Positions 16,659-25,788 of a DNA stretch of 49,581 nucleotides are shown piece by piece. The position numbers and the translations under genes were made by a program. Each line of letters begins with the position of its first letter. Within the stretch, counting starts at the first letter, position 1. The notes beneath the pieces are model-generated. The model had not been told where the DNA came from. It saw nothing but the letters and a program-made list of their open reading frames with translations, and made no database searches. Source of the DNA: Chelonobacter oris (GTDB taxonomy: Bacteria > Pseudomonadota > Gammaproteobacteria > Enterobacterales > Pasteurellaceae); assembly GCF_000772535.1 (NCBI RefSeq), contig NZ_JSUM01000020.1, forward strand, positions 1-49,581. Reading direction: 5' to 3'.

Positions 16659-17122
16659 GCCGGACAAGCAGTCAAAGCAAGTTGATTACCGATATTTTTA
16701 TTGACGGTGCGAGAAAAGGCTGGAATATCGCCGTGACCAGTACGATTCCCAATGTATTGATGGCTTTCGTGATTATTTATATGTTGAATGCCTCCGGTTT
16801 ATTGAAACTTATCGGCGACTATTTAGGGTTTATTATGTTGCCGTTAGCGCTTCCCGGGGAATCAATTGCAGTATTGATGGCGGCATTTTTGAGCTGGGGA
16901 GGCGCCGCCGGAGTACTGGTGGCGCTAGTGCAGGAAGGCGTACTGAATGCGGCGGATATTGCCGTTTTATTGCCGGGTATGGCGCTGGTCGGTTCGACCG
17001 TACAGTATATGGGGCGAATTCTGGGCGTGTTAGGGGTTCCGGGTAAACACTATTTGGTTTTATTCGGCATCTGTATTGTCAATGCTTACCTTGCGATGCT
17101 GATGATGCGTATCTTTATTTAG
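16655..17122 (+). CDS. yjiG: YjiG-family inner-membrane protein (SpmB-like partner of YjiH)
   Basis: 155 residues, mostly membrane helices, with the Gate/nucleoside-recognition pattern (FIDGARKGWNIAVTSTIPNV at the start, then GESIAVLMAAFLSWGGAAGV in the middle). Length matches E. coli YjiG. It overlaps yjiH by four bases and is followed by a strong terminator at 17189-17220, so the pair is a two-gene unit. Function is unknown beyond a likely transport complex. Confidence 0.78.
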   Translation: MSRTSSQSKLITDIFIDGARKGWNIAVTSTIPNVLMAFVIIYMLNASGLLKLIGDYLGFIMLPLALPGESIAVLMAAFLSWGGAAGVLVALVQEGVLNAADIAVLLPGMALVGSTVQYMGRILGVLGVPGKHYLVLFGICIVNAYLAMLMMRIFI

Positions 17123-17188
17123 TCGGCTGTAGATATAAGAGAGACTGAATGACTGTTTTAATTAAGCTTGTCGCTTAATTTCCGTGAT

Positions 17189-17220
17189 AAAAAGTACTGT
17201 TCCTGCAAGCAGTACTTTTT
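17189..17220 (+). terminator. Terminator after yjiHG
   Basis: AAAAAGTACTG pairs perfectly with CAGTACTTTTT around a ten-base loop, with T-rich sequence after the stem. It separates yjiHG from the mannitol operon. Confidence 0.85.
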
Positions 17221-17447
17221 TATGAAAATGAAATTTAAAAATGTGATCCGAATCACTGTTTTTATTTATTGAGATAAAAAGTGCGATATTTGTCACATTT
17301 TAAAAATCGGAACTTAAAAATTTAATGTGATATTAATCACAAATTATATGAATAAAATTTCAGATTAATTTATAAGCATGATACTTTTTCAGTTACGTAA
17401 AACGTGGTTTTACAATCGTGATTTTGACAACGACACTGAGGTGAAAA
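17221..17447 (+). promoter_or_regulatory. mtl promoter region with three CRP boxes
   Basis: Three sites fit the CRP consensus TGTGA-N6-TCACA: 17242-17257 (nine of ten), 17282-17297 (nine of ten) and 17326-17341 (ten of ten). They are spaced by about 40 and 44 bases, close to four helical turns, ending about 105 bases before the mtlA start. The arrangement predicts strong cAMP-CRP activation of mannitol uptake. The remaining sequence carries no gene; a 69-codon ORF from 17378 overlaps mtlA in another frame and is a shadow. Confidence 0.85.
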
Positions 17448-19322
17448 ATGTTATCTGCTTCTGTAAAAGTAAAAGTCCAAAATTTTGGGCGTTTTCTATC
17501 GAACATGGTGATGCCGAATATCGGCGCATTCATTGCGTGGGGTTTTATTACCGCACTTTTCATTCCGACCGGCTGGATTCCGAATGAAACACTGGGGGCG
17601 TTGGTCGGCCCGATGATTACCTATTTGCTGCCGTTGCTGATCGGTTATACCGGCGGTAAATTGGTCGGCGGCGAGCGTGGTGCGGTAGTCGGCGCGATTA
17701 CCACGATGGGGGTGATTGTCGGCTCCGATATTCCAATGTTCCTTGGTGCGATGATTGCCGGGCCGTTGGGCGGTTATGCGATCAAAAAGTTTGATAAATG
17801 GGTAGACGGCAAGATCAAGAGCGGTTTTGAAATGTTGGTCAACAATTTCTCAGCCGGGATTATCGGTATGTTGTGCGCCTTGCTGGCCTTGATTTTAATC
17901 GGCCCTGCCGTGAAAGCCCTTTCCGTTACGTTAGCCGCCGGCGTAGATGTGCTGGTGAATGCCGGCTTACTGCCGTTGACCTCGATTTTTGTCGAACCGG
18001 CTAAAATCCTGTTCCTGAACAATGCGATTAACCACGGCATCTTTACGCCGTTGGGCGTGCAGCAATCGACTGAATTCGGGCAATCGATTTTCTTCCTGAT
18101 CGAAGCGAATCCGGGCCCGGGGCTTGGCGTATTGCTGGCTTATATGTTCTTTGGTCGCGGCAGCGCCAAACAAACTGCCGGCGGTGCGGCGATTATCCAT
18201 TTTTTCGGCGGTATCCATGAAATTTATTTCCCGTATATCCTGATGAAACCACGCTTGATTCTGGCGGTGATTGCCGGCGGTATGGTCGGGGTCTTGACAC
18301 TGGTGTTGTTTAATGCCGGTTTGCGTGCGCCGGCTTCTCCGGGGTCGATTTTTGCCGTATTGCTGATGACACCGCCGCCCGCGTTTGTCGGCGTGATTGT
18401 TTCCGTCTTGGCATCTTGTGCCGTCTCGTTTGCCGTTGCCGCTTTTCTGTTGAAAACGGATAAGCAAGAAAGTGTCTCGTTGGAAGATGCCACCTCACAA
18501 ATGAAAGCAATGAAAATGGGAAGCGGGAAAACCGAATTGAGTGCTAGCGATTACAGCACCTTGCAAACTATTTACGTTTCTTGTGATGCGGGCATGGGGT
18601 CCAGTGCGATGGGGGCTAGTATGCTGCGTAAAAAAGTACAGGCCGCCGGGCTGGATATCCGAGTGGTTAACTGTGCAATTAATGACTTGCCGTCCGATGC
18701 ACGTTTGGTTATCACGCATAAAGATTTAACGTTACGTGCGAAGCAGCAAGCGCCGGAGGCCACCCATCTGTCGTTAACCAATTTTTTGGATAATCCGTTT
18801 TATGACAGTCTGGTGAGTGATATTGTGGATAAAGTCGGGGCTTCTGAAGAGGAGTCTGAAGTGGCGGCGACCGATGCGGAACAGCAGCCGTCGGCGTTCA
18901 AACTGGAAAAAGCACAAATCTTTTTGGGGCTGAAAGCGGCGACCAAAGAAGAAGCAATCCGTTTTGCCGGTGAGCAGCTGGTGAAAGCGGGTTTTGCTAA
19001 ACCGGATTACGTTCCTGCCATGTTTGAACGGGAAAAACTGGTTTCTACTTATCTCGGTGAAGGGGTTGCCGTGCCGCACGGGACGATTGAAGCCAAAGAT
19101 CAAGTGATTAAAACCGGGATTGTGTTCTGTCAATATCCTGACGGAGTTCGGTTCACCGATGAAGAAGACGGCGTTGCCAAACTGGTTATCGGGATTGCGG
19201 CGAAAAACAATGAACATATTGCCGTGGTCACTTCAATTACCAGCGCACTGGACAGCGAAGAGTCGATTGAATTACTGACAACCACCGACGATGTGGAACA
19301 GGTATTGAAATTATTGAAATAA
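17448..19322 (+). CDS. mtlA: Mannitol-specific PTS enzyme EIICBA
   Basis: 624 residues: an N-terminal EIIC membrane domain (about 1-345, with FFGGIHEIYFPYILMKPRL, which carries the conserved GGIHE substrate loop), EIIB with the phosphocysteine in YVSCDAGMGSSAMG (Cys379), and EIIA with the phosphohistidine in GVAVPHGTIEAKD (His544). It imports mannitol as mannitol 1-phosphate at the inner membrane. It is the first gene of mtlA-mtlD-mtlR and follows three CRP boxes. Domain order and length match E. coli MtlA. A 165-base gap with a hairpin precedes mtlD. Confidence 0.97.
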   Translation: MLSASVKVKVQNFGRFLSNMVMPNIGAFIAWGFITALFIPTGWIPNETLGALVGPMITYLLPLLIGYTGGKLVGGERGAVVGAITTMGVIVGSDIPMFLGAMIAGPLGGYAIKKFDKWVDGKIKSGFEMLVNNFSAGIIGMLCALLALILIGPAVKALSVTLAAGVDVLVNAGLLPLTSIFVEPAKILFLNNAINHGIFTPLGVQQSTEFGQSIFFLIEANPGPGLGVLLAYMFFGRGSAKQTAGGAAIIHFFGGIHEIYFPYILMKPRLILAVIAGGMVGVLTLVLFNAGLRAPASPGSIFAVLLMTPPPAFVGVIVSVLASCAVSFAVAAFLLKTDKQESVSLEDATSQMKAMKMGSGKTELSASDYSTLQTIYVSCDAGMGSSAMGASMLRKKVQAAGLDIRVVNCAINDLPSDARLVITHKDLTLRAKQQAPEATHLSLTNFLDNPFYDSLVSDIVDKVGASEEESEVAATDAEQQPSAFKLEKAQIFLGLKAATKEEAIRFAGEQLVKAGFAKPDYVPAMFEREKLVSTYLGEGVAVPHGTIEAKDQVIKTGIVFCQYPDGVRFTDEEDGVAKLVIGIAAKNNEHIAVVTSITSALDSEESIELLTTTDDVEQVLKLLK

Positions 19323-19355
19323 CGGACTGTGATGTTACGTCACCGCCTTGCGAAG

Positions 19356-19379
19356 TGGATTGCGATTCGAGGCAATCCA
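19356..19379 (+). promoter_or_regulatory. Hairpin in the mtlA-mtlD spacer
   Basis: TGGATTGC and GCAATCCA form a perfect eight-base stem with an eight-base loop in the 165-base spacer. A second GC-rich stem (CGGGCG...CGCCCG) follows near 19444-19462. There is no T-run, so RNA stability or partial attenuation is more likely than termination. Confidence 0.5.
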
Positions 19380-19487
19380 AGCAAAGTGCGGTGGCGGAAC
19401 GGGGGCGAGGCCGTCGGTTTTTCTCGTTATCATCATTCTTTATCGGGCGTGATTTCCGCCCGCTTAATCAGCTATTTGGAGAGATTT

Positions 19488-20636
19488 ATGAAAGCATTGC
19501 ATTTTGGCGCCGGCAATATCGGCAGAGGGTTTATCGGGAAACTGCTTTCCGATTCAGGCATTCATGTCACCTTTGCCGATGTGAACGATAGTGTGATTGA
19601 CCTGCTCAATCAACAGCAGGGCTATGATGTTAAAATCGTCAGCGAGCAGGAAAGTAAAATTGAACATGTCGCACCGGTCGACGGCATCAATTCCAAAAAC
19701 AGCGAGCGGATTATCGAAAAATTTAATCAGGTGGACTTGGTGACCACGGCGGTCGGCCCGAATGTACTGGAGATTATTTCCGCCACCCTTGCCGATGCGC
19801 TGAAAGCCCGCTTTGCCGCCGGCAACAAACACTACCTGAATATTATCGCCTGTGAAAATATGGTGCGCGGCACTTCTTATCTGAAAGAGAAAGTGCGCTC
19901 TCACTTGGCGGCGGAATACCATACCGCACTTGAGCAATATATCGGTTTTGTCGACTCCGCCGTTGATCGCATTGTGCCGCCGGTTGCGCCGAATGCCGAC
20001 AATCCATTGCTGGTGACGGTGGAGGAATTCAGTGAATGGATTGTCGATCAAACCCAATTTAAAGGCGAAATTCCCAAAATTGCCGGCATGGAACTGACTG
20101 ATAATCTGATGGCATTTGTCGAACGTAAACTGTTCACTTTGAATACCGGACATGCGGTGACGGCGTATCTGGGCAAACTGAAAGGTCATCGTCTGGTGCG
20201 CGAAGCCATTGAAGACGAAGCGATTAAACAGCAAGTGCGGTCTGTCATGCAGGAAAGCGGAGCGGTGTTGATCAGACGTTATGGTTTTGAGCAGGAGAAA
20301 CATTTCGCCTATATCGAAAAAATTCTGAAACGCTTTGCCAATCCGTACCTGCCGGACGATGTCGATCGCGTCGGACGTGAACCGATACGCAAACTCAGCA
20401 TGAACGATCGTCTGGTTAAACCGCTGTTGGGCACGATTGAATACGGTTTACCGCACTTGGTATTGTGCAAAGCGGTGGCGGCGGCATTGCGTTATCAGAA
20501 TGAAAATGATCCTCAGGCTATTGAATTACAAGCCTTTATTGCAGATAATGGTGTGCAGGCGGCGATTGAAAAATATACCGGACTGGGCGACCGTGAGGTT
20601 ATCCGACGGATTATCGCCGATTATCAGCAACTATAA
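19488..20636 (+). CDS. mtlD: Mannitol-1-phosphate 5-dehydrogenase
   Basis: 382 residues from the ATG at 19488, chosen for the GGAGAG ribosome site and because the protein then begins [20 protein letters not shown], the NAD-binding Rossmann motif, at the usual E. coli length. The open frame extends 53 codons upstream without a stop, but that part lacks family sequence. It oxidises mannitol 1-phosphate to fructose 6-phosphate with [23 protein letters not shown] holds the catalytic region. It lies between mtlA and mtlR. Four USS fall in or just before the gene. Confidence 0.96.
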   Translation: MKALHFGAGNIGRGFIGKLLSDSGIHVTFADVNDSVIDLLNQQQGYDVKIVSEQESKIEHVAPVDGINSKNSERIIEKFNQVDLVTTAVGPNVLEIISATLADALKARFAAGNKHYLNIIACENMVRGTSYLKEKVRSHLAAEYHTALEQYIGFVDSAVDRIVPPVAPNADNPLLVTVEEFSEWIVDQTQFKGEIPKIAGMELTDNLMAFVERKLFTLNTGHAVTAYLGKLKGHRLVREAIEDEAIKQQVRSVMQESGAVLIRRYGFEQEKHFAYIEKILKRFANPYLPDDVDRVGREPIRKLSMNDRLVKPLLGTIEYGLPHLVLCKAVAAALRYQNENDPQAIELQAFIADNGVQAAIEKYTGLGDREVIRRIIADYQQL

Positions 20637-20663
20637 CCCTTACAGGATTGATATTTCAACACT

Positions 20664-21200
20664 ATGTCTCCGTCTCAAGAGCAGTTTGTTTACGAGCAGC
20701 TGAATGATATTCCGACCTTGCGCGGCGTGATCACGGCGGCGGTAAATATTTTTGATCATGACGTGGAACAACTGATGCAACGGGTTTTCCGCAAAACGGA
20801 CTTTGCGGTCAAATCCGTGGTGGATTCGTTGCTCGGCAGCAGCGGCCCGCTGGCGGATTTAAGCGTGCGGCTTAAAGTCTTGTTGGGGTTGGGCGTGCTT
20901 GAGACCGAGGCATATCAGGATATCGAGTATTATCTGGATTTAAAAGTGCGGTTGAACAATGAAAGCAAAGAGTATGCATTTTCATCGCCGCTCACCTTGG
21001 CGTTTTTAAACCAACTGCATTCCGTGCAGGACAAAGCCATACTGCAAAAGCTGGAAAAAGAGTTGCACGGCACGCAAGAAAACAAAGATTCGCTGTTGTT
21101 GCAAGTCAAAGCCATGCGTCATGAAAAAATCCTGCGTTCCTATCTATTGCTTTCCGTCAACACCATCTGCGAACGGCTGGATATTGAAAGTCCGTTGTAA
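20664..21200 (+). CDS. mtlR: Mannitol operon repressor MtlR
   Basis: 178 residues, all-helical MtlR family, beginning SPSQEQFVYEQLNDIPTLRG. The core LLGSSGPLADLSVRLKVLLG is conserved. In enterobacteria MtlR lowers mtl operon expression, although the fold has no classic DNA-binding helix-turn-helix and may act with another protein. It is 27 bases after mtlD in the same direction, completing the usual mtlADR order. Confidence 0.93.
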   Translation: MSPSQEQFVYEQLNDIPTLRGVITAAVNIFDHDVEQLMQRVFRKTDFAVKSVVDSLLGSSGPLADLSVRLKVLLGLGVLETEAYQDIEYYLDLKVRLNNESKEYAFSSPLTLAFLNQLHSVQDKAILQKLEKELHGTQENKDSLLLQVKAMRHEKILRSYLLLSVNTICERLDIESPL

Positions 21201-21282
21201 GCGTGATTATCTGAACGATAGCTTGCTTTTTCGGTTGTAAGCATTAAAATCCGCTTCTTATTTGAACGATAGAGGATTTTCC

Positions 21283-22437
21283 ATGACCGCACTCACATTA
21301 CCGAAAGTTGTTTTACACGAGCATATCGAAGGCTCGGTAGCCCCCTCATTGGCGATAAAATTGGCGCAAAAATACCAAGTGCGGTTAGCCGACGATTTTT
21401 TATATCGTGAGGGCGAATATGATGCGCAGGATTTTCCGAACGGGCGCTATCGGTATGATGAGTCGGATTTCCGTGAATTTGTCGACGCTTATGATACTGT
21501 TGCCGAATTGGTACGAGATGCGGAAGATTATTATTGGGTGACCAAAGATTACCTCATGCGCAACGCCAAGCAGGGTTTGATCTATTGCGAGCTGATCACC
21601 TCCGCTTATCATATGTGTACTACACTCGGACAAAGTGGTGAGAGGATTTGGTCGCCTGAACGATATGCAGAAATTATGCAGGCGATTGAACAGGCAATGG
21701 ATGAAGTTAGGGCTGAATTCGGTGTTGAAACCCGTTTGCACGCCTGCGGTGTGCGCCATTTACCGTTTGCCGAGATGTTGGCGAGTGCGGATTTTATTGC
21801 TAAAAATCCAAGGGAATCGATCACGGGGTTCAATATTGCCGGTAATGAAAAAGCCGGACAATTTTCCGACTTTAACGCATTGCATCAATTGGTTGACGAC
21901 ATTCCGTTACCGAAATCGTATCATGCCGGTGAAATTTGCGGCCCGCAAAGCGTGCATGACGCGATCAAGTGCGGTGCGGTAAGAATCGGGCACGGTATTG
22001 CTTCAATTCAGGATTCCGATTTAATTCAATTATTGATTGAAAAACAGATTACTTTGGAAATTTCGCCGAGCAGTAATCGTATCCTCGTGCCGGAATTGCA
22101 ATCTTCACTGAAAAATCACCCGCTGCGCAAATTGTATGACAGCGGTGTCAGAATTTGCCTTAATACCGATGATGCCGGGCTGTTCGGCACAGATATCGGC
22201 AAAGAGTATCTTCTGGCGGCGCAAGCGTTTGGATTCTGCCGTGCCGAATTATTGGATATAACCTTGTGCGCGCTGGAATGTGCTTTTGTGGAAAAGACAG
22301 TTAAAAATCGCCTGATTTCACAGGTTTATCAACAAATTAACGACGAAGATCGACAGCAGTTTGCGGATTTGATTGCAAACTGTACTAATCCCGCCCTCAA
22401 AGTGCGGTTGCAGCAGCGCTATCGGCAAGTGGGATAG
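21283..22437 (+). CDS. add: Adenosine deaminase
   Basis: 384 residues from the ATG at 21283, preceded by AGAGGA; an in-frame TTG seven codons earlier is not needed. Zinc and catalytic motifs are all present: LHEHIEG (HxH), SYHAGEICGP, SSNRILVPEL and CLNTDDAGLFGTDIGKEYL. It deaminates adenosine or deoxyadenosine to inosine in purine salvage. The neighbouring ribose operon suggests use of nucleoside sugars, but add has its own spacer and terminator-like hairpin. The sequence resembles the bacterial Add group rather than adenine deaminase. Confidence 0.92.
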   Translation: MTALTLPKVVLHEHIEGSVAPSLAIKLAQKYQVRLADDFLYREGEYDAQDFPNGRYRYDESDFREFVDAYDTVAELVRDAEDYYWVTKDYLMRNAKQGLIYCELITSAYHMCTTLGQSGERIWSPERYAEIMQAIEQAMDEVRAEFGVETRLHACGVRHLPFAEMLASADFIAKNPRESITGFNIAGNEKAGQFSDFNALHQLVDDIPLPKSYHAGEICGPQSVHDAIKCGAVRIGHGIASIQDSDLIQLLIEKQITLEISPSSNRILVPELQSSLKNHPLRKLYDSGVRICLNTDDAGLFGTDIGKEYLLAAQAFGFCRAELLDITLCALECAFVEKTVKNRLISQVYQQINDEDRQQFADLIANCTNPALKVRLQQRYRQVG

Positions 22438-22774
22438 GCGACGAGTAAAAAGCCTGTTTGGCTGAGTCGCTTAACAGGCTCTCGGGACACATTTTCTATT
22501 GCCAAGACAAGGACGGCTTTTTGTTATTTTTAGCACAATCGGTTAAATAGAGGTTACATAGCAGATAGGCTTTATAAAAGGTATCCGATAAGCACAAAAC
22601 CGAAGAATTTATCAGCGGTTGTTTTTTCGTTCAATGAGAAAACCTGATCCACCTCACAAATTGAAATCAAGCCGGTATCTATTTTGATTTTTCTTTCCTA
22701 GAATATCGCCATTGTTTATCGAAACGTTTCGATGGGATTTTTTTACAGCCTTGGAGACGTCAGGAGTATACCCA
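22438..22774 (+). promoter_or_regulatory. add-rbs intergenic region: hairpin, CRP-like box, RbsR operator
   Basis: Just after add, AGCCTGTT (22451-22458) pairs with AACAGGCT (22473-22480), a hairpin without a T-run. A CRP-like site CCTGA-TCCACC-TCACA (eight of ten) lies at 22643-22658. The RbsR-type palindrome follows at 22718-22733. No gene is visible in these 337 bases. Confidence 0.6.
22718..22733. promoter_or_regulatory. RbsR-type operator
   Basis: ATCGAAACGTTTCGAT is a perfect 16-bp palindrome of the LacI/GalR-family type with a central CG, 41 bases before the rbsD start codon. The family repressor RbsR is encoded at the end of this operon and is the natural candidate to bind it. Confidence 0.8.
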
Positions 22775-23194
22775 ATGAAAAAAAACAGCGTGCTGAATGC
22801 ACAATTATCGCATCTGATTGCCACGTTAGGGCATACCGACAGCGTGACGGTGTGTGATGCCGGGCTGCCGATTCCGACAACGATAGAACGTGTGGATTTG
22901 GCACTGACTGCCGGTGTACCGCACTTTTTGCAAACGGTTGAGACGGTAACGCAGGAACTGTTTGTCGAAAGTGCGGTGTTGGCGGAAGAGATCAAAGAAA
23001 AAAATGTGAGCGTCTATTATGCCTTGCTGAAACAGTTACAACAGTTAGAACGGCAACAAGGCAATAAAATCGTGATTGAATATGTCAGCCACGAAGCTTT
23101 TAAAAATCTGAGTCGACAATCAAAGGGCATTGTGCGCAGCGGTGAATGTACGCCTTACGCCAATATCATTCTCTATTCCGGCGTCCCGTTTTAA
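22775..23194 (+). CDS. rbsD: D-ribose pyranase
   Basis: 139 residues from the ATG at 22775, which has a CAGGAG ribosome site and gives the usual family start ([18 protein letters not shown]). VCDAGLPIP contains the catalytic aspartate region, and the C-terminal [20 protein letters not shown] is diagnostic. It converts beta-pyranose to beta-furanose ribose so that RbsK can use it. First gene of rbsDACBKR; the stop is ten bases before the rbsA start. Confidence 0.95.
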   Translation: MKKNSVLNAQLSHLIATLGHTDSVTVCDAGLPIPTTIERVDLALTAGVPHFLQTVETVTQELFVESAVLAEEIKEKNVSVYYALLKQLQQLERQQGNKIVIEYVSHEAFKNLSRQSKGIVRSGECTPYANIILYSGVPF

Positions 23195-23204
23195 GGATAT
23201 GACC

Positions 23205-24695
23205 ATGCAACATGAAACCTTATTGCGGATACAGGGCATTGAGAAATCCTTTCCGGGCGTAAAGGCGCTGAATAATGCCTGTTTAAATGTATATGCCGGA
23301 CGTGTGATGGCATTAATGGGCGAGAACGGCGCCGGCAAATCGACCTTGATGAAAGTGCTGACCGGCATTTACAGCAAAGACAAGGGCGCAATCGACTATT
23401 TGGGCGAAGCCGCCGATTTCAGCGGGCCGAAAGCCTCACAAGAAGCCGGCATCAGCATTATCCATCAGGAATTAAACCTGATTGACAACTTAACCATTGC
23501 CGAAAATATTTTTCTCGGACGTGAGTTTATCAACCGTTTTGGCGGGATCGACTGGAAAAAAATGTATCGGGAGGCGGATAAACTGCTGGCGAAGCTGAAT
23601 GTCAAACACAGCAGCCGCACGCTCGCGGGCGAATTGTCAATCGGCGAGCTGCAAATGGTGGAAATCGCCAAAGCGCTCAGCTTTGAATCACGCGTGATCA
23701 TTATGGACGAGCCGACCGATGCCTTGACTGATACGGAAACGGAATCGTTGTTTAAAATCATTAACGAATTGACGGCTGAAGGGCGCGGCATTGTGTATAT
23801 TTCTCACCGAATCAAAGAAATTTTTGAGATTTGCGATGATGTGACGGTATTGCGTGACGGAGAGTTTATTGCTGAAAGTGCGGTAGCGGATCTGAACGAA
23901 GATCGGCTAATCGAGATGATGGTGGGGCGAAAGCTGGAAGATCGTTATCCGCACTTGGAAAAAGCCTATGGCGAAACCCGCTTGCAAGTGAACAATCTCT
24001 CCGGCAGCGGCGTGCATAATGTCAGTTTCCGCTTGCATGAAGGCGAAATTTTGGGCATTTCGGGCTTGATGGGCGCCGGGCGCAGCGAGTTGATGAAAGT
24101 GATTTACGGCGCCTTGCCGAAAACCGCAGGCGAAGTGCGGTTGGACGGCAAAACAATCGACAACCGCCATGAACAGGACGGCTTGAACAACGGGATTGTG
24201 TATATCTCCGAAGACCGTAAAGGCGACGGCTTGATTTTGGGTATGTCGGTAAAAGAAAACATGACGCTGACCGCACTTCAGTATTTTTCACAATACGGCT
24301 ATGTCAAAAAAGGGGCGGAGCGTTTGGCGGTGGACGATTTTATCGTGCTGTTCAACATCAAAACGCCGGGCAGGGAGCAGGAAGTCGGGCTGTTATCCGG
24401 CGGAAACCAGCAAAAAGTAGCGATAGCCAAAGGTTTGATGACGCGGCCGAAAGTCTTGATTTTGGACGAACCGACGCGCGGCGTGGATGTCGGTGCCAAA
24501 AAAGAGATTTATCAGCTGATCAATAAATTCAAAGATGAGGGGCTGAGTATTATTTTGGTGTCGTCCGAAATGCCGGAAGTACTGGGCATGAGCGATCGGA
24601 TTTTAGTGATGCACGAAGGGCGGATCAGCGGCGAATTTATGCGTGATCAGGCAACACAAGAACAGTTACTGGCAGCGGCAATCGGCAAGCATTAA
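23205..24695 (+). CDS. rbsA: Ribose ABC transporter ATPase RbsA
   Basis: 496 residues from the ATG at 23205, chosen over the ATG two codons earlier because AAGGA is then seven bases away. There are two fused ABC domains. The first has Walker [10 protein letters not shown], signature [15 protein letters not shown] and Walker [14 protein letters not shown]. The second has the degenerate Walker [10 protein letters not shown] typical of sugar importers of this class, signature [15 protein letters not shown] and [13 protein letters not shown]. It drives ribose import with RbsC and RbsB. Confidence 0.96.
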   Translation: MQHETLLRIQGIEKSFPGVKALNNACLNVYAGRVMALMGENGAGKSTLMKVLTGIYSKDKGAIDYLGEAADFSGPKASQEAGISIIHQELNLIDNLTIAENIFLGREFINRFGGIDWKKMYREADKLLAKLNVKHSSRTLAGELSIGELQMVEIAKALSFESRVIIMDEPTDALTDTETESLFKIINELTAEGRGIVYISHRIKEIFEICDDVTVLRDGEFIAESAVADLNEDRLIEMMVGRKLEDRYPHLEKAYGETRLQVNNLSGSGVHNVSFRLHEGEILGISGLMGAGRSELMKVIYGALPKTAGEVRLDGKTIDNRHEQDGLNNGIVYISEDRKGDGLILGMSVKENMTLTALQYFSQYGYVKKGAERLAVDDFIVLFNIKTPGREQEVGLLSGGNQQKVAIAKGLMTRPKVLILDEPTRGVDVGAKKEIYQLINKFKDEGLSIILVSSEMPEVLGMSDRILVMHEGRISGEFMRDQATQEQLLAAAIGKH

Positions 24696-24721
24696 CGGAA
24701 AGGAATCAAGGAAACAAGACA

Positions 24722-25702
24722 ATGACAACAAAAACAGTGGAAAGAAAAGGGTTTAATCTGAGCGGGTTTTTAATTGAACAGCGTTCGATTATTGCATTAT
24801 TGGTTCTGATTGCAATTGTGTCGATGCTGAATCCGAATTTTTTCAGCGCCGACAATATTTTGAATATTTTGCGTCAAACCTCGGTCAATGCGATTATTGC
24901 GGTCGGCATGACTTTTGTCATTCTTATCGCCGGTATTGATTTGTCGGTCGGTTCGGTTTTGGCATTGACCGGAGCATTTGCCGCCACGCTGGTCGGGCTG
25001 GATATGTCGATTTTTATCGTGGTGCCGGTCGTACTGATTGCCGGCATGTTATTGGGCGGCGTGAGCGGGCTGATTGTCGCCAAAGGCAATGTGCAGGCGT
25101 TTATTGCAACCTTAGTGACCATGACGTTATTACGCGGCGTAACGATGGTTTATACCGACGGTCGTCCGGTCAGTACCGGCTTTTCCGACAGTGCGGATCA
25201 ATTCAGTGTGATCGGAACCGGCTATTTATTCGGCATTCCGTTACCGATTTGGATTATGGCCGTTGTGTTTGCCGCGGCGTGGTACATTTTGCAGCATACC
25301 CGTATGGGGCGTTACATCTATGCCTTGGGCGGCAACGAAGCGGCGACCAAATTATCCGGCATCAACGTGACAAAAATTAAACTGTTTGTGTTTGCCGCCA
25401 GCGGGTTATTGTCCGCTTTGGCAGGATTGATTGTAACGTCTCGCTTGTCTTCCGCACAGCCGACCGCCGGCGTCAGTTATGAACTTGATGCCATTGCCGC
25501 CGTGGTCGTCGGCGGTACCAGCCTGATGGGCGGAAAAGGACGGGTCATGGGTACGCTAATCGGGGCGCTGATTATCGGCTTCTTGAACAACGCACTGAAT
25601 ATTTTGGATATTTCGTCCTATTATCAAATGATTGCAAAAGCATTGGTTATTCTGGTTGCGGTATTGGCAGATAACTATTTGGGCAGTAAAAAAGTCGGAT
25701 AA
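24722..25702 (+). CDS. rbsC: Ribose ABC transporter permease RbsC
   Basis: 326 residues with about eight to ten membrane helices. The BPD_transp_2 family signature is the loop LSGINVTKIKLFVFAASGLL, and LNPNFFSADNILNILRQTSV lies near the start. It pairs with two-domain RbsA and binding protein RbsB. The gap to rbsA is 26 bases with a good ribosome site. It is followed by an intercistronic hairpin before rbsB. Confidence 0.96.
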   Translation: MTTKTVERKGFNLSGFLIEQRSIIALLVLIAIVSMLNPNFFSADNILNILRQTSVNAIIAVGMTFVILIAGIDLSVGSVLALTGAFAATLVGLDMSIFIVVPVVLIAGMLLGGVSGLIVAKGNVQAFIATLVTMTLLRGVTMVYTDGRPVSTGFSDSADQFSVIGTGYLFGIPLPIWIMAVVFAAAWYILQHTRMGRYIYALGGNEAATKLSGINVTKIKLFVFAASGLLSALAGLIVTSRLSSAQPTAGVSYELDAIAAVVVGGTSLMGGKGRVMGTLIGALIIGFLNNALNILDISSYYQMIAKALVILVAVLADNYLGSKKVG

Positions 25703-25703
25703 G

Positions 25704-25757
25704 TAGAAGGGCACAGGAGTCTCGGCACAATCTGCGCACATGGACGTGCACTTCTAC
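25704..25757 (+). promoter_or_regulatory. Intercistronic inverted repeat between rbsC and rbsB
   Basis: GTAGAAGGGCAC and GTGCACTTCTAC pair at 11 of 12 positions around a spacer of about 30 bases. It sits in the 86-base gap before the binding-protein gene. Such structures commonly protect or separate the more abundant binding-protein transcript. Confidence 0.55.
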
Positions 25758-25788
25758 CCGTTTTAAATTAATTTAATGAGGAAACATT

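Noticed and set aside
17967-18467. 166-codon minus-strand ORF inside mtlA
   Set aside because: Antisense shadow of the EIIC domain, full of Arg/Gln/His runs, with no recognisable domain.
19329-19487. N-terminal extension of mtlD by 53 codons
   Set aside because: Open without stops, but the residues do not match the family, and a good ribosome site with the Rossmann motif starts at 19488. The segment contains hairpins and a USS, typical of a spacer.
19554-20303. 249-codon minus-strand ORF opposite mtlD
   Set aside because: It lies wholly inside mtlD, which has full family motifs. The antisense product has no ribosome site and a composition typical of shadow frames (His/Phe/Arg-rich).
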